Shown here: positions 1-12,700 of the stretch, in pieces
Position numbering within the stretch: position 1 is the stretch's first letter
Layout of the letters: every line of letters begins with the position of its first letter
DNA from: Pelecanus crispus
Taxonomy: Eukaryota > Chordata > Aves > Pelecaniformes > Pelecanidae
DNA: 64,000 nt
Direction: 5' to 3'
Assembly (NCBI RefSeq): GCF_030463565.1
Contig: NC_134649.1
Span: forward strand, 33,443,044-33,507,043
The notes under the pieces: model-generated
The model's input: only the letters and a program-made list of their open reading frames with translations
Database searches by the model: none
Told to the model about the DNA's origin: nothing
Made by a program: the position numbers and the translations under genes

Positions 1-913
1 GTCATTGATTACCCCACAATATATCAACTTAGCCATTTACAGGAGGATCAGCAGGCAACTACAGATGTGAAAGAGGGATTTTCATAAAAGCAAAAGAAAT
101 TTTGTAATTCATAATGGCAGTCCAAATCCACACTTTTGCGGACACACCATTAGCCAAACAGGCATTTTTATACATAGAAGTTAAAAACAAAGCTAGAAAC
201 AAATAAACCTTAATAGAAACATAACTTGTTTGAAAGCTAGATACCAGAATTTTGTAAAATGTCAATAAATACTCAAGTCCTTCAAAAATATAACCCAGCC
301 ATTACCTATGCGTTGTGCCCAACTTCGACCTATATTTCATTATGCCTTCCTATCATAGTGTGTTTAAAATAAAGCTGCATAAACTCTTACAGATGATGAG
401 TTTTGTGATGATTATTAGACAGCATTTTCTGGCTATACAAAGCAGAAAAATTTTGCCTTAGAGCTGGGTTTTAGCAAGGCAGACAGGAATGATCAAAGAC
501 AAGTTTTGGCACACAAAAGCTGCAGTATGCTAGAATGCGATGTATGTATCATTGTAATTTAAGATGATGTAGTTTCTTGGTGGTGTGAAAAAGGTGTAGT
601 TTATGCTATAAAGGCATTTATAAAAGCTATTAGTCTTCTGTTTTACCCCAATGCATCATAATGGCTTTTTTGGGTTTCCGTATATCATTTCTTTTGGAGG
701 CTTAGTAGCTGAGCCAATTTGTCAGGCTTACAAATAAAAACCTGCACTAAAGCATACTGGACTACCCTGGTGATTCATTAGAAATATTATCATGGGCCGT
801 TAGCTCACCTGTGAACCAATGGGAACAACCACGGTACTCCACTTTCAACAGATGTACAGAATTTCATCATCTCTTAAGTTACAATATCCAATTTGATACA
901 GTTTACCATTTAC
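1..913 (-). other. ITIH intron sequence at left edge
   Basis: AT-rich sequence downstream (in transcript sense) of the fifth ITIH coding exon, after its donor at 913-912. I looked on the minus strand for the next conserved ITIH segment (IFEPQGI-like) and did not find it, so the rest of the gene should lie outside the window. No other feature is recognised here. Confidence 0.5.
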
Positions 914-3900
914 CTCAAAATCTTTGACAAGCTGCTTCGGTTTTACTTTGATGAACATCTCATATTTTCCAAACTGTCGCTTCAGCAGTTCCTCATATGT
1001 GAGTTCAAAAGTTACTTTACTTGCTGCTTCAACGTTGACTGAGACAGTAAATTTTTCTGTTTTTCTTCCTGAAGCTCTGTGTTTAAGTAGGCAAGAAAAA
1101 TAATCTCTTTATCCTCTTTCACAATACTTATTGTTTGGGTTGGTAGAGTATGATTTTCAAAAAAGGAGTAAAACAAAGATGGGAATTTTGATCTGTTGCT
1201 AAAATCATACTCAGTGTAGAATTTATTCAAGTTTCCCAGTGAGCTTAATCCCAGGAACAGGTCATACAAAGTCAGTAACAGTTGCAGAAACAGTCTTTCC
1301 ATAATTGCAGATACTGCTTCTGTAGTCAGAAGTTGTATTTCCTTTTTATAATTTACACTACACTAACTCTAACTTAATGATTATTCTTCGGTTCTGTAAA
1401 AAACAAACTTCAGAAATATGCCAGAACAAGGTATTTCCAATCTCACAATTTGCTATAGGATGATGGTGTGGAAGCCACATAAGACAACATTCTTACTTGA
1501 CAAGACCAGCAGTCTGTCCCTTTGAAACAGCTTTCTCATACTGCTTTTTTGCAACTTCTTTTTCCTTTATAGTTCCAGGATAAGTGACACCATCAATTGT
1601 CCTGCAGATGAAAAAGTCCTAGTTTAGCTGAATGGTTTGCACCGATACATGAAAAGTTACTATAAGCAATTCTCTGTTTATTGATTGGTTTGCTAAACAG
1701 CACTTTCAGGAATTTGATATTGCCAAGATTTCAGCACTTTCACTGAAGCTGGTCTTCTCAGTGAATTTAGCTGGAATGAAGAGCTCTGTGCTCAGTATCT
1801 TAAGAGACTCTAAACCAAATTTTACTTTGAAAATGAATTCGATCAAAACTGGGCTGACAGCAACGCTACTTACATCTGCCATATTCCTACACTTCAGCAG
1901 CTTGACAAGCTCATCTCATCTAATGGCAAGATGACTCTCTGGATGAGACTCATCTGTCCAAACGTAGCTGTCTACAGCTGAACATTTCATCCTCAGACTC
2001 CTTACATGATTAAACAGGCATTTTTCATGGAAGATTCATCTCATCCTATAACAGAAGTTCTAGCATGCATTAAGAGTAGTTGTGCCCTAAAAGCTACTGT
2101 TTCTTTTCACTGAAAATAAAACAGGCATAGTGTGATTAGCAGAGAAGGATGTGTTTAAACTGAATTAAACATCATAATGGTGTGAGAATTGCATATTACT
2201 GCAACTAAAGGTACAAATGTAAAGGAATAATTCTCTCTATTTCCTGCCTTTCATTCAAATATGATTTTTTAAATGAAGAGATAAATTAAGCTATAATGCC
2301 ATCAGGGAAATTAAGTAATGGAACTTTGTTGGGTTGATAACACCAGAGTAAGTAAGTGGTATTTCTGAAAAGGTGAATGGATCTCCAGAGAAGATCCCCC
2401 ATTCCCTAAGGTCCATGATGATGAATAGAAATAATTGAAAATTAGTCATCTTTTCTACAGAAGTACCAATGTTTGCCTTTCTCCAAGTATCTTGCAGTTA
2501 ACAGTACCAGAAAACTACACAGGAGGCATTTAAAAAATCTATCAATGGCAACATAAAAACGAACATTTGGGTTCAGTTTCTCCCAGTTGCATTTGCACAG
2601 ATTTTTAGTCTTCTCTAACAATAGTGTAAAGATTACACACATGCTGAAGTTGGTAATGAAGGCTGTCTTAGGTAGTTCAACATCAAAGAAGACTTCTTTG
2701 TGCACATTTCCACGATTGACAGCTCGACTGGTGATGACATTGTGGGCAAATCGGGAAGTTACTTTACTATCAATTTTCATGTTATAGATTTCTATCCCAT
2801 TGACAATCTGTAAATTGAAAAAAATTAAAAAAAAAAAAAAAAGAGCTAGTTGTTACACTGATATCTCTGTTTATTAGCAATAATCATATTTTTACAAAGA
2901 AATCATGGCAGGACATTGTATCACTCCAAAGCAAAACCCTAAAGACCTAATCATAAGAACTGGAGCATAGCTGTGTTTCCTCAGATATCTATCACACTGC
3001 CATCATGGTGCTATTCCACGAGTTATAACTATAGGCTCTTTAACAAAATACCACCAGAGCAAAGATACTGCCATTATAAGAATAGGGTTTTTTCCTCTAC
3101 TGAGACTCTGATTTTTGTTTATGGTTAGTCAAAGAGCACAACAACTTACTGCTGCCTCACTGTATTAGTGACTGTAATTATCAGTTGAGTGGATGACTCC
3201 TCGAGCAGGGATATAAGTAGTCATCTTGTTTAAAAATAGACCTAAACAATTCCAGATGGCTCCAAATTCCATTTATGTTATTCTCAATTTCCTCACAATG
3301 GGGGCTCATTCTTCTTTAAACAAGGAAATGAGTAGGGCAATATTTATTTTCTTTGAATGCTCAGGTATAAGGCTGTTGGAGACTATACAGAAGCACAGGA
3401 GATATGACTCCTTAGGCAACTCCACAACAAGGAGGTCTGCTTCTTGCAGCAAAACCAGCACTGGAAAGAACCTTAGCGTTTTTATGGTGGGCCTGATCTC
3501 TGGCTGGTTGATTAAGAAGGTCCCCAAACAATCAAAGCATTTAAGCATTGCTGAAGTAGAGTCCAGGTGCCAAGTGGAATCAGCCTCAGAGATGAGTTCT
3601 CCTGCCTTCCTTAGAAATAACTACAACATAAAAGTAAAAATAAAACCAACATAGAATGGATGTCTGCTAGAGATACAGAGGTGATGTCAAACAACTTTGC
3701 TATTTATTCAAATACAGTGAGGTTAAAAATAATTTGTTCATTCTCTTTCCTTGTCCAGGAGTTTCCATCAGAGCTTGGAAAGAAACTGTCTAGTCAGTCC
3801 TACTGCCTAAAACAAGCAACTCTTGGCTACTCCCCATGTCACACACACTCTGAAATATCCACTTGCCCAGACTGGACTTACAGAAACATGTTGTGAACAC

Positions 3901-6900
3901 AGTAAGAATATTCTTGCCACTATAAATCTCTCTCAGTAGCCCGGACAAAATCAAGCCTTACTCACCAAGTCATTATCAGCATTTCGCTTCTGTAAAGAGA
4001 AAAATGGAAAAAAATCGTAACTAAGGTAGGAAAGCTGCATTTAGAAATCAATCTCTTAGCACCTATTTAGCTGTCTTCTGCTTCCAAGTCAAAAGAAGCT
4101 GTCCAGGAGAAGGAAGGCTTGAGAAGGGTCCTCATTAGTAAACTGAAGTAAATTTGAGGGAAGAGCAAGTAAGGCTTCTGAGGCAGGTATAATTATTTTG
4201 CTTATAGCATACCCAGTTTTGGTGAATCTTTGGGTTTTCATTTGATGTTAAAAAATCCTTAAATACCGCGGGTTTGAAAGGTAAGTTAACTTTGAATGTT
4301 GCTGATTTTGTATTTCGCTCAAGTGACACAAGATGACGTTATCTTCTTTCAGCGGAAAACCAGTAATGGACCGCCTGAGAGATGGGGGGAGAGTGAGAGG
4401 AAAAGAGGCTTGAATGCTCAGTGCCATTTATATTTAAATGTCGTTGAGACTAAAGAACACACTAAAATCTGCTTAATACAGCCTCCTTGAGTATAGTTTG
4501 ACTGTGTGATGACATCAAAGTAAAATCAGAGTATCTTGTCCTGAGGGTTACATCTTTTTCTTGGGAATTCCTGGTTTGGGGTCCTGTGGTATATATTTTG
4601 TCTTTTCAAACTAATTCTCCTTTGGAAGAAAAAAGGGGGTTGTATCAAAGCATAAAAAACAAGTTTGCACATTTTTTTCCAGTCACACACACATCCAAAC
4701 TATCAGGCACACTCATCCTTCCACTCTTTTAGACTTACTCCTAAATTTTTCCTATTTCAGCCCAACAGCCTCTCATTCTAACATGAATAGGTAAGATGGT
4801 AATTCAGCAGGCTTACAGAGAGGAGAGGAGGTCACTATGAAAGGCTGCATGGAGGGGAAAAAAAAAAAACGGTTAGAACTTTTTTTTTTGCATATTTGCT
4901 CCCAGAATAGGTGCAAATATCAGAAGCTCTACAAAAATACCATGTACTCTCTTCTGAAGAGAGAACAGGCTTCAAACATACTTACTGAATCAAGTTAAAA
5001 TAACAGCTTGTGTAACTCAATTCCCGTAACCTTGGCTGCAAATACCTTATCTCTTTTGGCTCTAAGAGCCTTGTGGATCACATTTTGTGCAAGCATGTTT
5101 ACCTGCTCCACCAAATAAAGGGGTAAAGAAACAATAAAGTATCAAGTCAGATACACATCTCAGCTCCATTTAAGGCTTTTGTTAGCTTTCACAGTTAGGA
5201 GTTTTACAGGTTGGAAACTGAGACACAGAATGTTATTTTTTGTTTATCTTGGAGTTTTTTTCAAGACCCTATATTGTTTGGTACGAACTTTTCCATAAAG
5301 TGGAATTACCAAGCAGTTTAAAAATACAAAAAACTACAAAAATATGTTCTTTAGTTACAAATTCTGCAATTCTGGCTACTACCTCCTAAATAAAAAGATA
5401 TTTTACCTGCATTTCATTTTTACAGAATTGCTGTTGTGCACATTCTTTATCAGAATTATGGGTTCTACAGTAGTTTTGAGAGAGTTCTGTTCTGATTCTG
5501 TAAATATTTTGGGGGGTACTCTGCCATTCTCATTGAGAAAGAAAATACAGAAAAATCTCTCGGTGAAAGGTATTAGTCACTTTGTACTTGGGCTAATCTT
5601 CAACAGAGATACTCAAACCCAGCTGGACATCGTCCTGGGCTACCTGCTCTAGCTGACCCTGATTTGCACAGGGGAGTGGATTAGGTGACTCTGTGATTCT
5701 GTGATTTTTTTTTTTTTTTTCATTCTTAATGATTTGCTTGGATGTAGCTAGAGACCTCACTAACATCAAGGTAATTTCAAGCTACATGGGCAGAAAGTGA
5801 TAGTGTCCCATTAAAAAATATGTTATGCAATTCTAGACCAAACTGAGATTTTAATATCCTCTACCTTGTGTAATTACAGTTATTTGATAAAATCTTTCTA
5901 TAGTATTTCCACATATTTGCCAGTTGCACCAATTATTAGAAATTATTTTTCAGTTGTGTAACAGTAACAAATTCTGCTTTTGTTTAATACTGTTTTGCTG
6001 TGGCAACAGCAAAGAATATAAGTGCAAAAAATCTTTAGAAATTGGAGAGGAAGAGCAGAGGAAAAAAGAAATTTGAATCCCAAGAAAATAGGGGGGGCAA
6101 AGAGGGCTCCCATTACAGTACCTGCTGAGAGAAGCCCTGATTTACAGCTTGGGAAACTAAAACACAGCATGACTGAAAAATTCAGCAAAGACTGTACAGT
6201 TAACTTGAAGTGACCTCCGGAAATTCACAACACTAAATGAGGTATTTGCATGTATCCCCAAGTACTACACAGGAAAAATAAGGCATGAAAATTATTTCCA
6301 AATCTACAGCAACATTAAAGATTTCATCATCCCAAGTGATGCTAATTGCAAATCTCCGAGAAGAGACCGTAACGCAGCTAAGCTATGAAAACTAAACTTC
6401 CTCATGAGCTATGTAGGAGTCTTGCTGCTGCCGAAATGAGAGGGCTATAAAGGGAAGGCCGTATCATTGCTACCTGTGCTTTGAATGTTTTGAATATGTA
6501 GTTCTAGGGGTAGGTTTTAATCTAGAAAAAACTTTCCCACCCTTAGTAGCTGCATGCACAGGAACAAGGTGTACAAGTGCACTTAGGGATCTTTGATTCA
6601 GATTTTTGCTCAATTTTCAGCAGAATTGGGTCTGCCAATCGTGTTTACCTGACTATGGCTTTAAAAGCAGCTTTGACAGCTTGAAGGTCATCAGCCAGAC
6701 ACACTTCAGCCATGCTTCATCACACCTCACTGGCATATTACTTGCTCAAAGGAGCTAAGACAGGGACGGGGACTGAGACCTTCACACTACATAGCAATCT
6801 CTTCCATTTCAATCAAATTACATTTGCCTGAAGTATATAACAAAACTGGGAGAATCAACTAACTTTTCTGTAGTGTTCTGCATGTACGGATGGAGCATTG

Positions 6901-7945
6901 CACAGAGCTTTAGCCATTTTCTATTTAGAAAGGCTTTAGCACTGCAAGAACAACGGGTAGTATGGTAATTAGGAGGAAAAAGCTACATTATATCAGAGCT
7001 ACATAATGGTTAAATAATAAGAATCCATGGCATGTCCAATTTGCAGCAATAAATCCCAAGCTGATTTTTAAAAGTTAGATATGTTATTATCCTGATTTTC
7101 AAAGAAAAAGTCTTGGCAGAGACCATGACCTAATCAACAGAAATTGACTGTAAATTGCTTTGTCCTGTTCTACCCACTAACCTACAATGCTCCCTAAAGA
7201 GATCTGCCCTCTGTAACTTTTCATAGTATGTAACTACTGAGAGTGAGGAAAATAATTTATTGAGGTGAGTAGCAGTGGCCAGCAACTTAACTGAGAAAAT
7301 TAGGCAGAACATCAGGAAGCACTGTCTTACTCAGAGATCTAGTCAAAAACACAATAGCCCCTTTGAGGACAGAGATATATTTCATGTTATGCTAACATGC
7401 AAATCTTTTGAGAAAAATGTCAATTGAATAGTGGACACATTTATCTGGATACCATGTTACAACTCTGTTTTCTGCTTCTGGGAGGCATCTTTTCACTGAC
7501 ACTTCGCACTGTTTTACAGGGGCTAAAGTCAGTTCCTCGGCAGCACCGACTGTTTTACACATTTAAATGTAAGATCACTAAAACATTTTACTGTTATGTG
7601 GTGATGACAGGGAAAATAGAGGAAAAGTGATGCTTTTAAAAAAGAGAGAGAGGGGAGCTTCTTCATAGATCATTAGAAATGGAGGCTGATTAGAGGTAAA
7701 CTAATCTGAGTCCCAAGTCTGATCTTGTGTTCACTGGTAACAGAGAACACAAAGCTTCTGGTGGCAGCACTGTATGAACTCTCTGATAAATGCTGATAAA
7801 CGGCAGGAGGTTAACCTATGAAGAATGGGGGCCCGATACATGGGTGATTACTTACCTTGATGTTTCTGACATGTGTTACCAAAAAGTCTGATGATGCAAA
7901 GGCAGGAATCAATAATAAAATACAAAGCAATAGATGGTTTTCCAT
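914..7945 (-). CDS. ITIH3: Inter-alpha-trypsin inhibitor heavy chain (ITIH3-like), 5' exons only
   Basis: Secreted liver glycoprotein; the family is covalently linked to hyaluronan and bikunin in the extracellular matrix. Coding exons, in transcript order: 7945-7856, 3989-3966, 2807-2641, 1601-1497 and 1076-914 (183 codons, all junctions in phase with GT/AG). Exon 1 starts at an ATG followed by a hydrophobic signal peptide ([13 protein letters not shown], residues 5-17). Exon 2 is a 24-nt microexon (KRNADNDL). Exons 3-5 encode most of the VIT domain, with [60 protein letters not shown] and [13 protein letters not shown]. From memory these match mammalian ITIH3 more closely than ITIH1. The VWA domain and C-terminus lie beyond the left edge. 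The gene is head-to-head with NEK4, the place ITIH1 holds in mammals, so the paralogue name is less certain than the family. Confidence 0.85.
5603..5706 (+). mobile_element. Old CR1 LINE 3'-end fragment
   Basis: The last ~100 bp of a CR1 element: the characteristic segment around 'ggacatcgtcctgggctacc', then a diverged 'ggattaggtgac' and the terminal repeat 'ctctgtgattctgtgatt' running into a T tract. It is in the first large ITIH intron, antisense to that gene. High divergence from the other copies in this window points to an old insertion. Confidence 0.7.
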
Positions 7946-7984
7946 TTTGGAGAAAAGTAAGGTTCCAATCCGAACGATATGCAT

Positions 7985-7993
7985 AAATATATA
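7985..7993 (-). promoter_or_regulatory. TATA-like element of the ITIH promoter
   Basis: The minus strand reads TATATATTT about 40 bp upstream of the ITIH ATG. A start site 25-30 bp downstream would leave a 5' UTR of only ~15 nt, which is short, so the exact start is unsure. There is no CpG island on this side, consistent with a tissue-restricted gene. Confidence 0.4.
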
Positions 7994-8011
7994 ATGCTTT
8001 GTTTACCGAGT

Positions 8012-8024
8012 GTTAATAAATAAC
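8012..8024. promoter_or_regulatory. HNF1-like site upstream of ITIH
   Basis: GTTAATAAATAAC matches the HNF1 consensus GTTAATNATTAAC at 11 of its 12 fixed positions. It lies about 20 bp upstream of the TATA-like element and ~70 bp upstream of the ATG. HNF1 drives many liver-secreted protein genes, and ITIH heavy chains are made in liver. Function is inferred. Confidence 0.5.
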
Positions 8025-8850
8025 CCAGTGTGAAAAGTGGGATTAAACATTAGGCATTCAGGAAAAATCAAATACTGAATTTTGAATTCACATAATCTGC
8101 AGAACACTGTTACGAAATACTGTTACAGAACTTACAGAATATTTCAGCAATGTCTCATCTGTGTAATACCTCCAAAAAGAAATTCAACAGCCACTTCTGT
8201 ACAGGCAGCTGAAATTGATCTCTGCTCCACACTCACCTCTTTTCCAAATGAAAACCTTCACCTTTCTGGTACCTTCTTAAGGATGCCCCTGGCTCAAATT
8301 CACTGCAGCCATAACAGAGCTGGCAGTCTCTTAAACCCATTTATGCTCCTCTTACCACCTCCCATAACCCTGCATATCACTCACGTACCTGATTTAGGTA
8401 TCATTATTTGACATGTGTCCTGACTAGTCCAGAGACTTCATGTTACATGCTCTCCTATCCATCTTCATGGCTGAAACCCAAGTCCAAGTTTGCAGGGTCT
8501 TGCATCTTGCACAATCAACACCCACTCAGCCTGCTGCTGCATTTTCTTTCTTTGTTATCTTGGCAGCATTAATTCTCTCTTCATCTTTTTAAATGGTTTA
8601 ATCTCCTCTGTTGCGTGAAACACAAATTTTGAGGACTGGGAGTTAAATGCTCAGTGATAATAACCTATTCGAGTTTACAGAATTTGAGTTGTTTTCTGGT
8701 TTTCCTGCAGTCAGGTTTCTGAGGTGCGCAGCCATGGGAAGGCCAGAGGAGGATAGATCCAGGAACTCCTTTTAAACCAGTCTGGAGATTTTTAAACCAA
8801 TTCTTTGCCTCATCCACAGGTGACAGCAGCTGTGCTCTGCCAAGCCTCCC
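8025..8850. other. ITIH-NEK4 intergenic spacer
   Basis: Between the ITIH proximal promoter and the NEK4 CpG island. No repeat element, RNA or conserved coding segment is recognised; short ORFs here have no family resemblance. Confidence 0.4.
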
Positions 8851-9700
8851 CGGCCACCTCATGCCCCAGGGCCCACGGCAGGGTGGTGGGGCCCGTTGTG
8901 GTGCTGCGGGATGTTGAGGCACAGCTGCCCACGGGGCTGTCACCGTATCCCTGTCCCCAGCCTTCCCTGGGACTCAGCACACGGGTCTCACGGAGCAGCA
9001 CGCCAAGTGCCCTCGTGAGACACTGTTTTTGAGGGGACGGCTTTGTTTCTCGGGCTGTAACAAGAGGGAAAGCCTACCTCACCACGACTGCTTGCCGCCC
9101 GCCTCACACCTCCCTCAGGCTCCCTGCCCACTCTTAACATGGCCGCCTCACCCGCATCCAAAATGGCCGCCGCAGCGCGGCGGGGCGCTCGCACCATAGA
9201 GACGTGCGGCGGGCCGCTCTGCACGCCGCCGCGGCGTTCTCTCTGTGGCAGTGAGGAGCCGTGGGCATCTCTATGGCAGTGGCGGCCGCGCTGCCGGGCG
9301 GGCGGGCCCCGGGGGCGCCGGCCGCCAGGCACTGACCGGGCCCGGGCGGCGGGAGGATGCCCCTGGCTGCTTACTGCTTCCTCCGAGCCGTGGGGAAGGG
9401 CAGCTACGGGGAGGTGAGCCTGGTGCGGCACCAGCAGGACAGCAAGCAGGTAGCGAGGGGCTGGTCGCCGGGGGGCACGGCTGCGGCCGTGGCTCGGTGC
9501 GAGGGGAATGGCCGTGGCCTGGCCTGGGGGCGCCGCTGGGGCCGGGGTCTGGCTGGGGGGTGCGGCCTGTGGCCCAGCCTTGGCATGTGGCCCTGACGAC
9601 AGCCCCGGGCACGACCAGGGCTGCGGCCTGGTGTCAGGCTGCGGCTGTGAGCAGGACCTGGTGTTGAGGTGCAACTGCAGCCGCATGAGCTGGGCTTGCC
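8850..9700. promoter_or_regulatory. CpG island, NEK4 promoter
   Basis: GC-rich, CpG-dense stretch surrounded by AT-rich DNA, spanning NEK4 coding exon 1 and its 5' flank. Two ATGGCCGCC motifs at about 9139 and 9163 resemble the YY1 core. The GC-rich ORFs of this stretch on both strands are compositional artefacts, apart from the 31-codon NEK4 exon. Confidence 0.75.
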
Positions 9701-12700
9701 CGTCAAGGTATGCCTGTTTTCCTCCATTGTCTATGAAAACCTATTAAAGATGTGGAGAAGAGTCTTTTTTTTCCCCTTTTAATCTCAAAAAAGAAAAAAA
9801 AACAACCCCAAAACCCAAACCAAAACAACCAAATCCTGCAAATCCTCACTTTTTTTTTTTTTTTTCATTTAACTGAAACTGCTTATTGTTTTTAAAAAAT
9901 GTATAATGCCTTGTTTTGGGGAGGAAAACCTACCTTTGGTAGTCCTTTGGGTGACAGAAAAATACAGCCCACTCTTAGCATGACACAGAAAAGGTCGGTC
10001 TTGGCTTGTTACTGCTTATGTAGTCTTTTTAAGACATGCACATGCGGTGGAGATAAAAATGATAGCAAGGATGGAAAAAACAGCTGCTGGTGTTGGCTTT
10101 TGCTGGCTTCAGCTCTGCTGGAGGAAGATGGGCTTTGTGTTTTCTGTATCGACTGTGGCAGAACCTGGGAAACTTTTGGTCATGTCAGAGTTGAAGTGCA
10201 AGGTTTTTTTTTCTTTGCCTTTTTGTTGGAAAGTTGAAATAATCTGTCTTGCTTCGCCAAAGCAGATGTGTTTGGTAGAAACTGCAAGAGGAGAAAGAAA
10301 TGGGGATGGAGAACATCCACAGAGCAGTACCGCAGAAACCTTGAGTGTGAGCCTTATGCCCAGGATTTGACTAGATGTGATGGGAGAAGCATTTGTGCCC
10401 AGCAGTGATCAGAATGTGTGTCCTTTCTGGAAGACGGCAGGGAAGAGACTGGAATCCAAAGGCGAATCCCTATGACCTGTCTGGCTGGCCGGGCCCAAAG
10501 AGTTGTGGTGAACGGAGTTAAATCCAGCTGGCGGCCAGTCACAAGCGGTGTTCCCCAGGGCTCAGTATTGGGGCCAGTTCTGTTTAATATCTTCATCAAT
10601 GATCTGGATGAGGGGATTGAGTGCACCCTCAGTGAGTTTGCAGATGACACCAAGTTGGGCGGGAGTGTTGATCTGTTCAAGGGTAGGAAGGCTCTACAGA
10701 AGGATCTGTACAGGCTGGATCGACAGGCCGAGGCCAACTGTATGAGGTTTAACAAGGCTCAGTGGCGGGTCCTGCACTTGGGTCACATTGATCCCATGCA
10801 ACACTACAGGCTTGGGGAAGAGTGGCTGGAAAGCTGCCCGGCGGAAAGGGACCTGGGGGTGTTGGTCAACAGCCAGCTGGATATGAGCCGGCAGCGTGCC
10901 CAGGTGGCCAAGGCGGCCAACAGCATCCTGGCTTGTATCAGAAATAGCTTGGCCAGCAGGACTAGGGCAGTGACTGTCCCCCTGTACTTGGCACTGGTGA
11001 GGCCACACCTCGAATACCGTGTTCAGTCTTGGGCCCCTCACTAAAAGAAAGAAATTGCGGTGCTGGAGAGTGCTCAAAGAAGGGCAATGAAGCTGGTGAA
11101 GGGTCTAGAACACAAGTCTTATGAGGAGCGGCTGAGGGAACTGGGGTTGTTTAGTCTGGAGAAGAGGAGGCTGAGGGGAGACCTTATTACTCTTTACAAC
11201 TACCTGAAAGGAGGTTGTAGGGTTGTAGTGAGGTGGGTGTCAGTCTCTTCTTCCAAGTAACAAGCGACAGGACAAGACGAAATGGCCTGAAATTGCACCA
11301 GGGGAGGTTTAGATTAGATATTAGGAAAAATTTCTTCATGGAAGGGGTTGTCAAGCACTGAAACAGGCTGCCCAAGGAAGTGGTTGAGTCACCATCCCTG
11401 GGGGTATTTAAAAGATGTGTAGACGTGGCACTTTGGGACATGGTTTAGTGGGCATAGTGGTGTTGGGTTGAGGGTTGGACTGATGATCTAAGAGGTCCTT
11501 TCCAACCTTAATGATTCCTAGTTTTTACTTTCATTAAGAAATAATCCAGCCACCAAGCCAGGAAACATGAAATTACTACTCTACCCTTAACTGGTTTAGT
11601 GATGGACTTGGTAGTATTAGGTTAACAGTTGGACTTGATGATCTTACAGGTCTTTTCCAACGTAAACGATTCTATGATTCTGTGACCTGTGGGTTGGGTA
11701 GCAGTGATGGCAGCACTTCTTTCCTCCAGGCCAGTCACCACAGTGCATAGTCCAATGTCCACAAAGTGTTGCTAACCGTTGTCCTAAAAGTAAACAGTGC
11801 ATTGAGGTGACTTTCAACCGTATACAGGTCCTTGGATTTTACCTCTTTGTCATGCTGCTGATCATTAACATTGGCAAGGGCCTTGCTTCCTTATCGTTGT
11901 TACTTTATCTCAAATATTTGATGTGTTTTACTGTGTCTTATCTTTTGCCAACTTCTGTAAACTTTCTTCTGTAGCAGGATGATCGGGATTTTTTGTTGTG
12001 ACTTTGGCATAGTGCTACATGTTCCGTGAAAGAAATTATATTTTATTTAAGTGTATTTGCTGTTAACTGAATGCTGTTTTTTTTGGTGGAGAAGGTCAAG
12101 TGGCTCCAAATGTTTAAAAAAAAAAAAAAATCCAATTTTACACAATTTGGTATCAAATAAGGCAGAAGAGCATTGCTTCATGGGAATCTTGCCAGGATAA
12201 CATGCTCATTAAACCAAATATAATCAATGCCAGGTTTAACGTTAGCCTATATGCATGTTTTTTTGCATTTTGGTAGTATATCATCTAAAGACAGATGCTG
12301 ATATAAAGCTAAAAGCTTTTGGTTTCCATGCCCGAAGATACGGTTGTAGTTGGCTTGTCACGTAGAACACAGTAGTTACAGCATTTCTATTTTATTTTAA
12401 ACTTCGATGATGTTGTACACAATTAGTTTTGTTATATTCCTCTTGGGAGCTGTGCATTGTCACATGTTATAACAGTTGAGGAGCTTGTCTAATACCCAGC
12501 AGACTACTGAATGATTGTTCCGTGGAAAGCTGATGCCCTAAAAGTGCTTACCACAAAAGTTACATCAGGAAGTGGGCCAGGTCAGACCTAAATATTGGTG
12601 CTGTGTATGATGAATGTGTGCTATGGATTTCATTGTCTCATCTTCAGCTTCAGTTATATTTTTGCTGACACCTGAAATTCCTTAGAAATACATTTGATGT

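Noticed and set aside
3226-3654. 142-codon plus-strand ORF inside the ITIH intron
   Set aside because: No recognisable domain, no promoter or splice support; within chance for intron DNA of this length.
8988-9686. 232-codon minus-strand ORF opposite NEK4 exon 1
   Set aside because: Same compositional artefact; no conserved motif, and NEK4 exon 1 explains the conserved coding signal on the other strand.
10418-11044. 208-codon ORF as a possible host gene
   Set aside because: It is reverse transcriptase sequence of a CR1 LINE (VPQGS and FADD motifs) within NEK4 intron 1.
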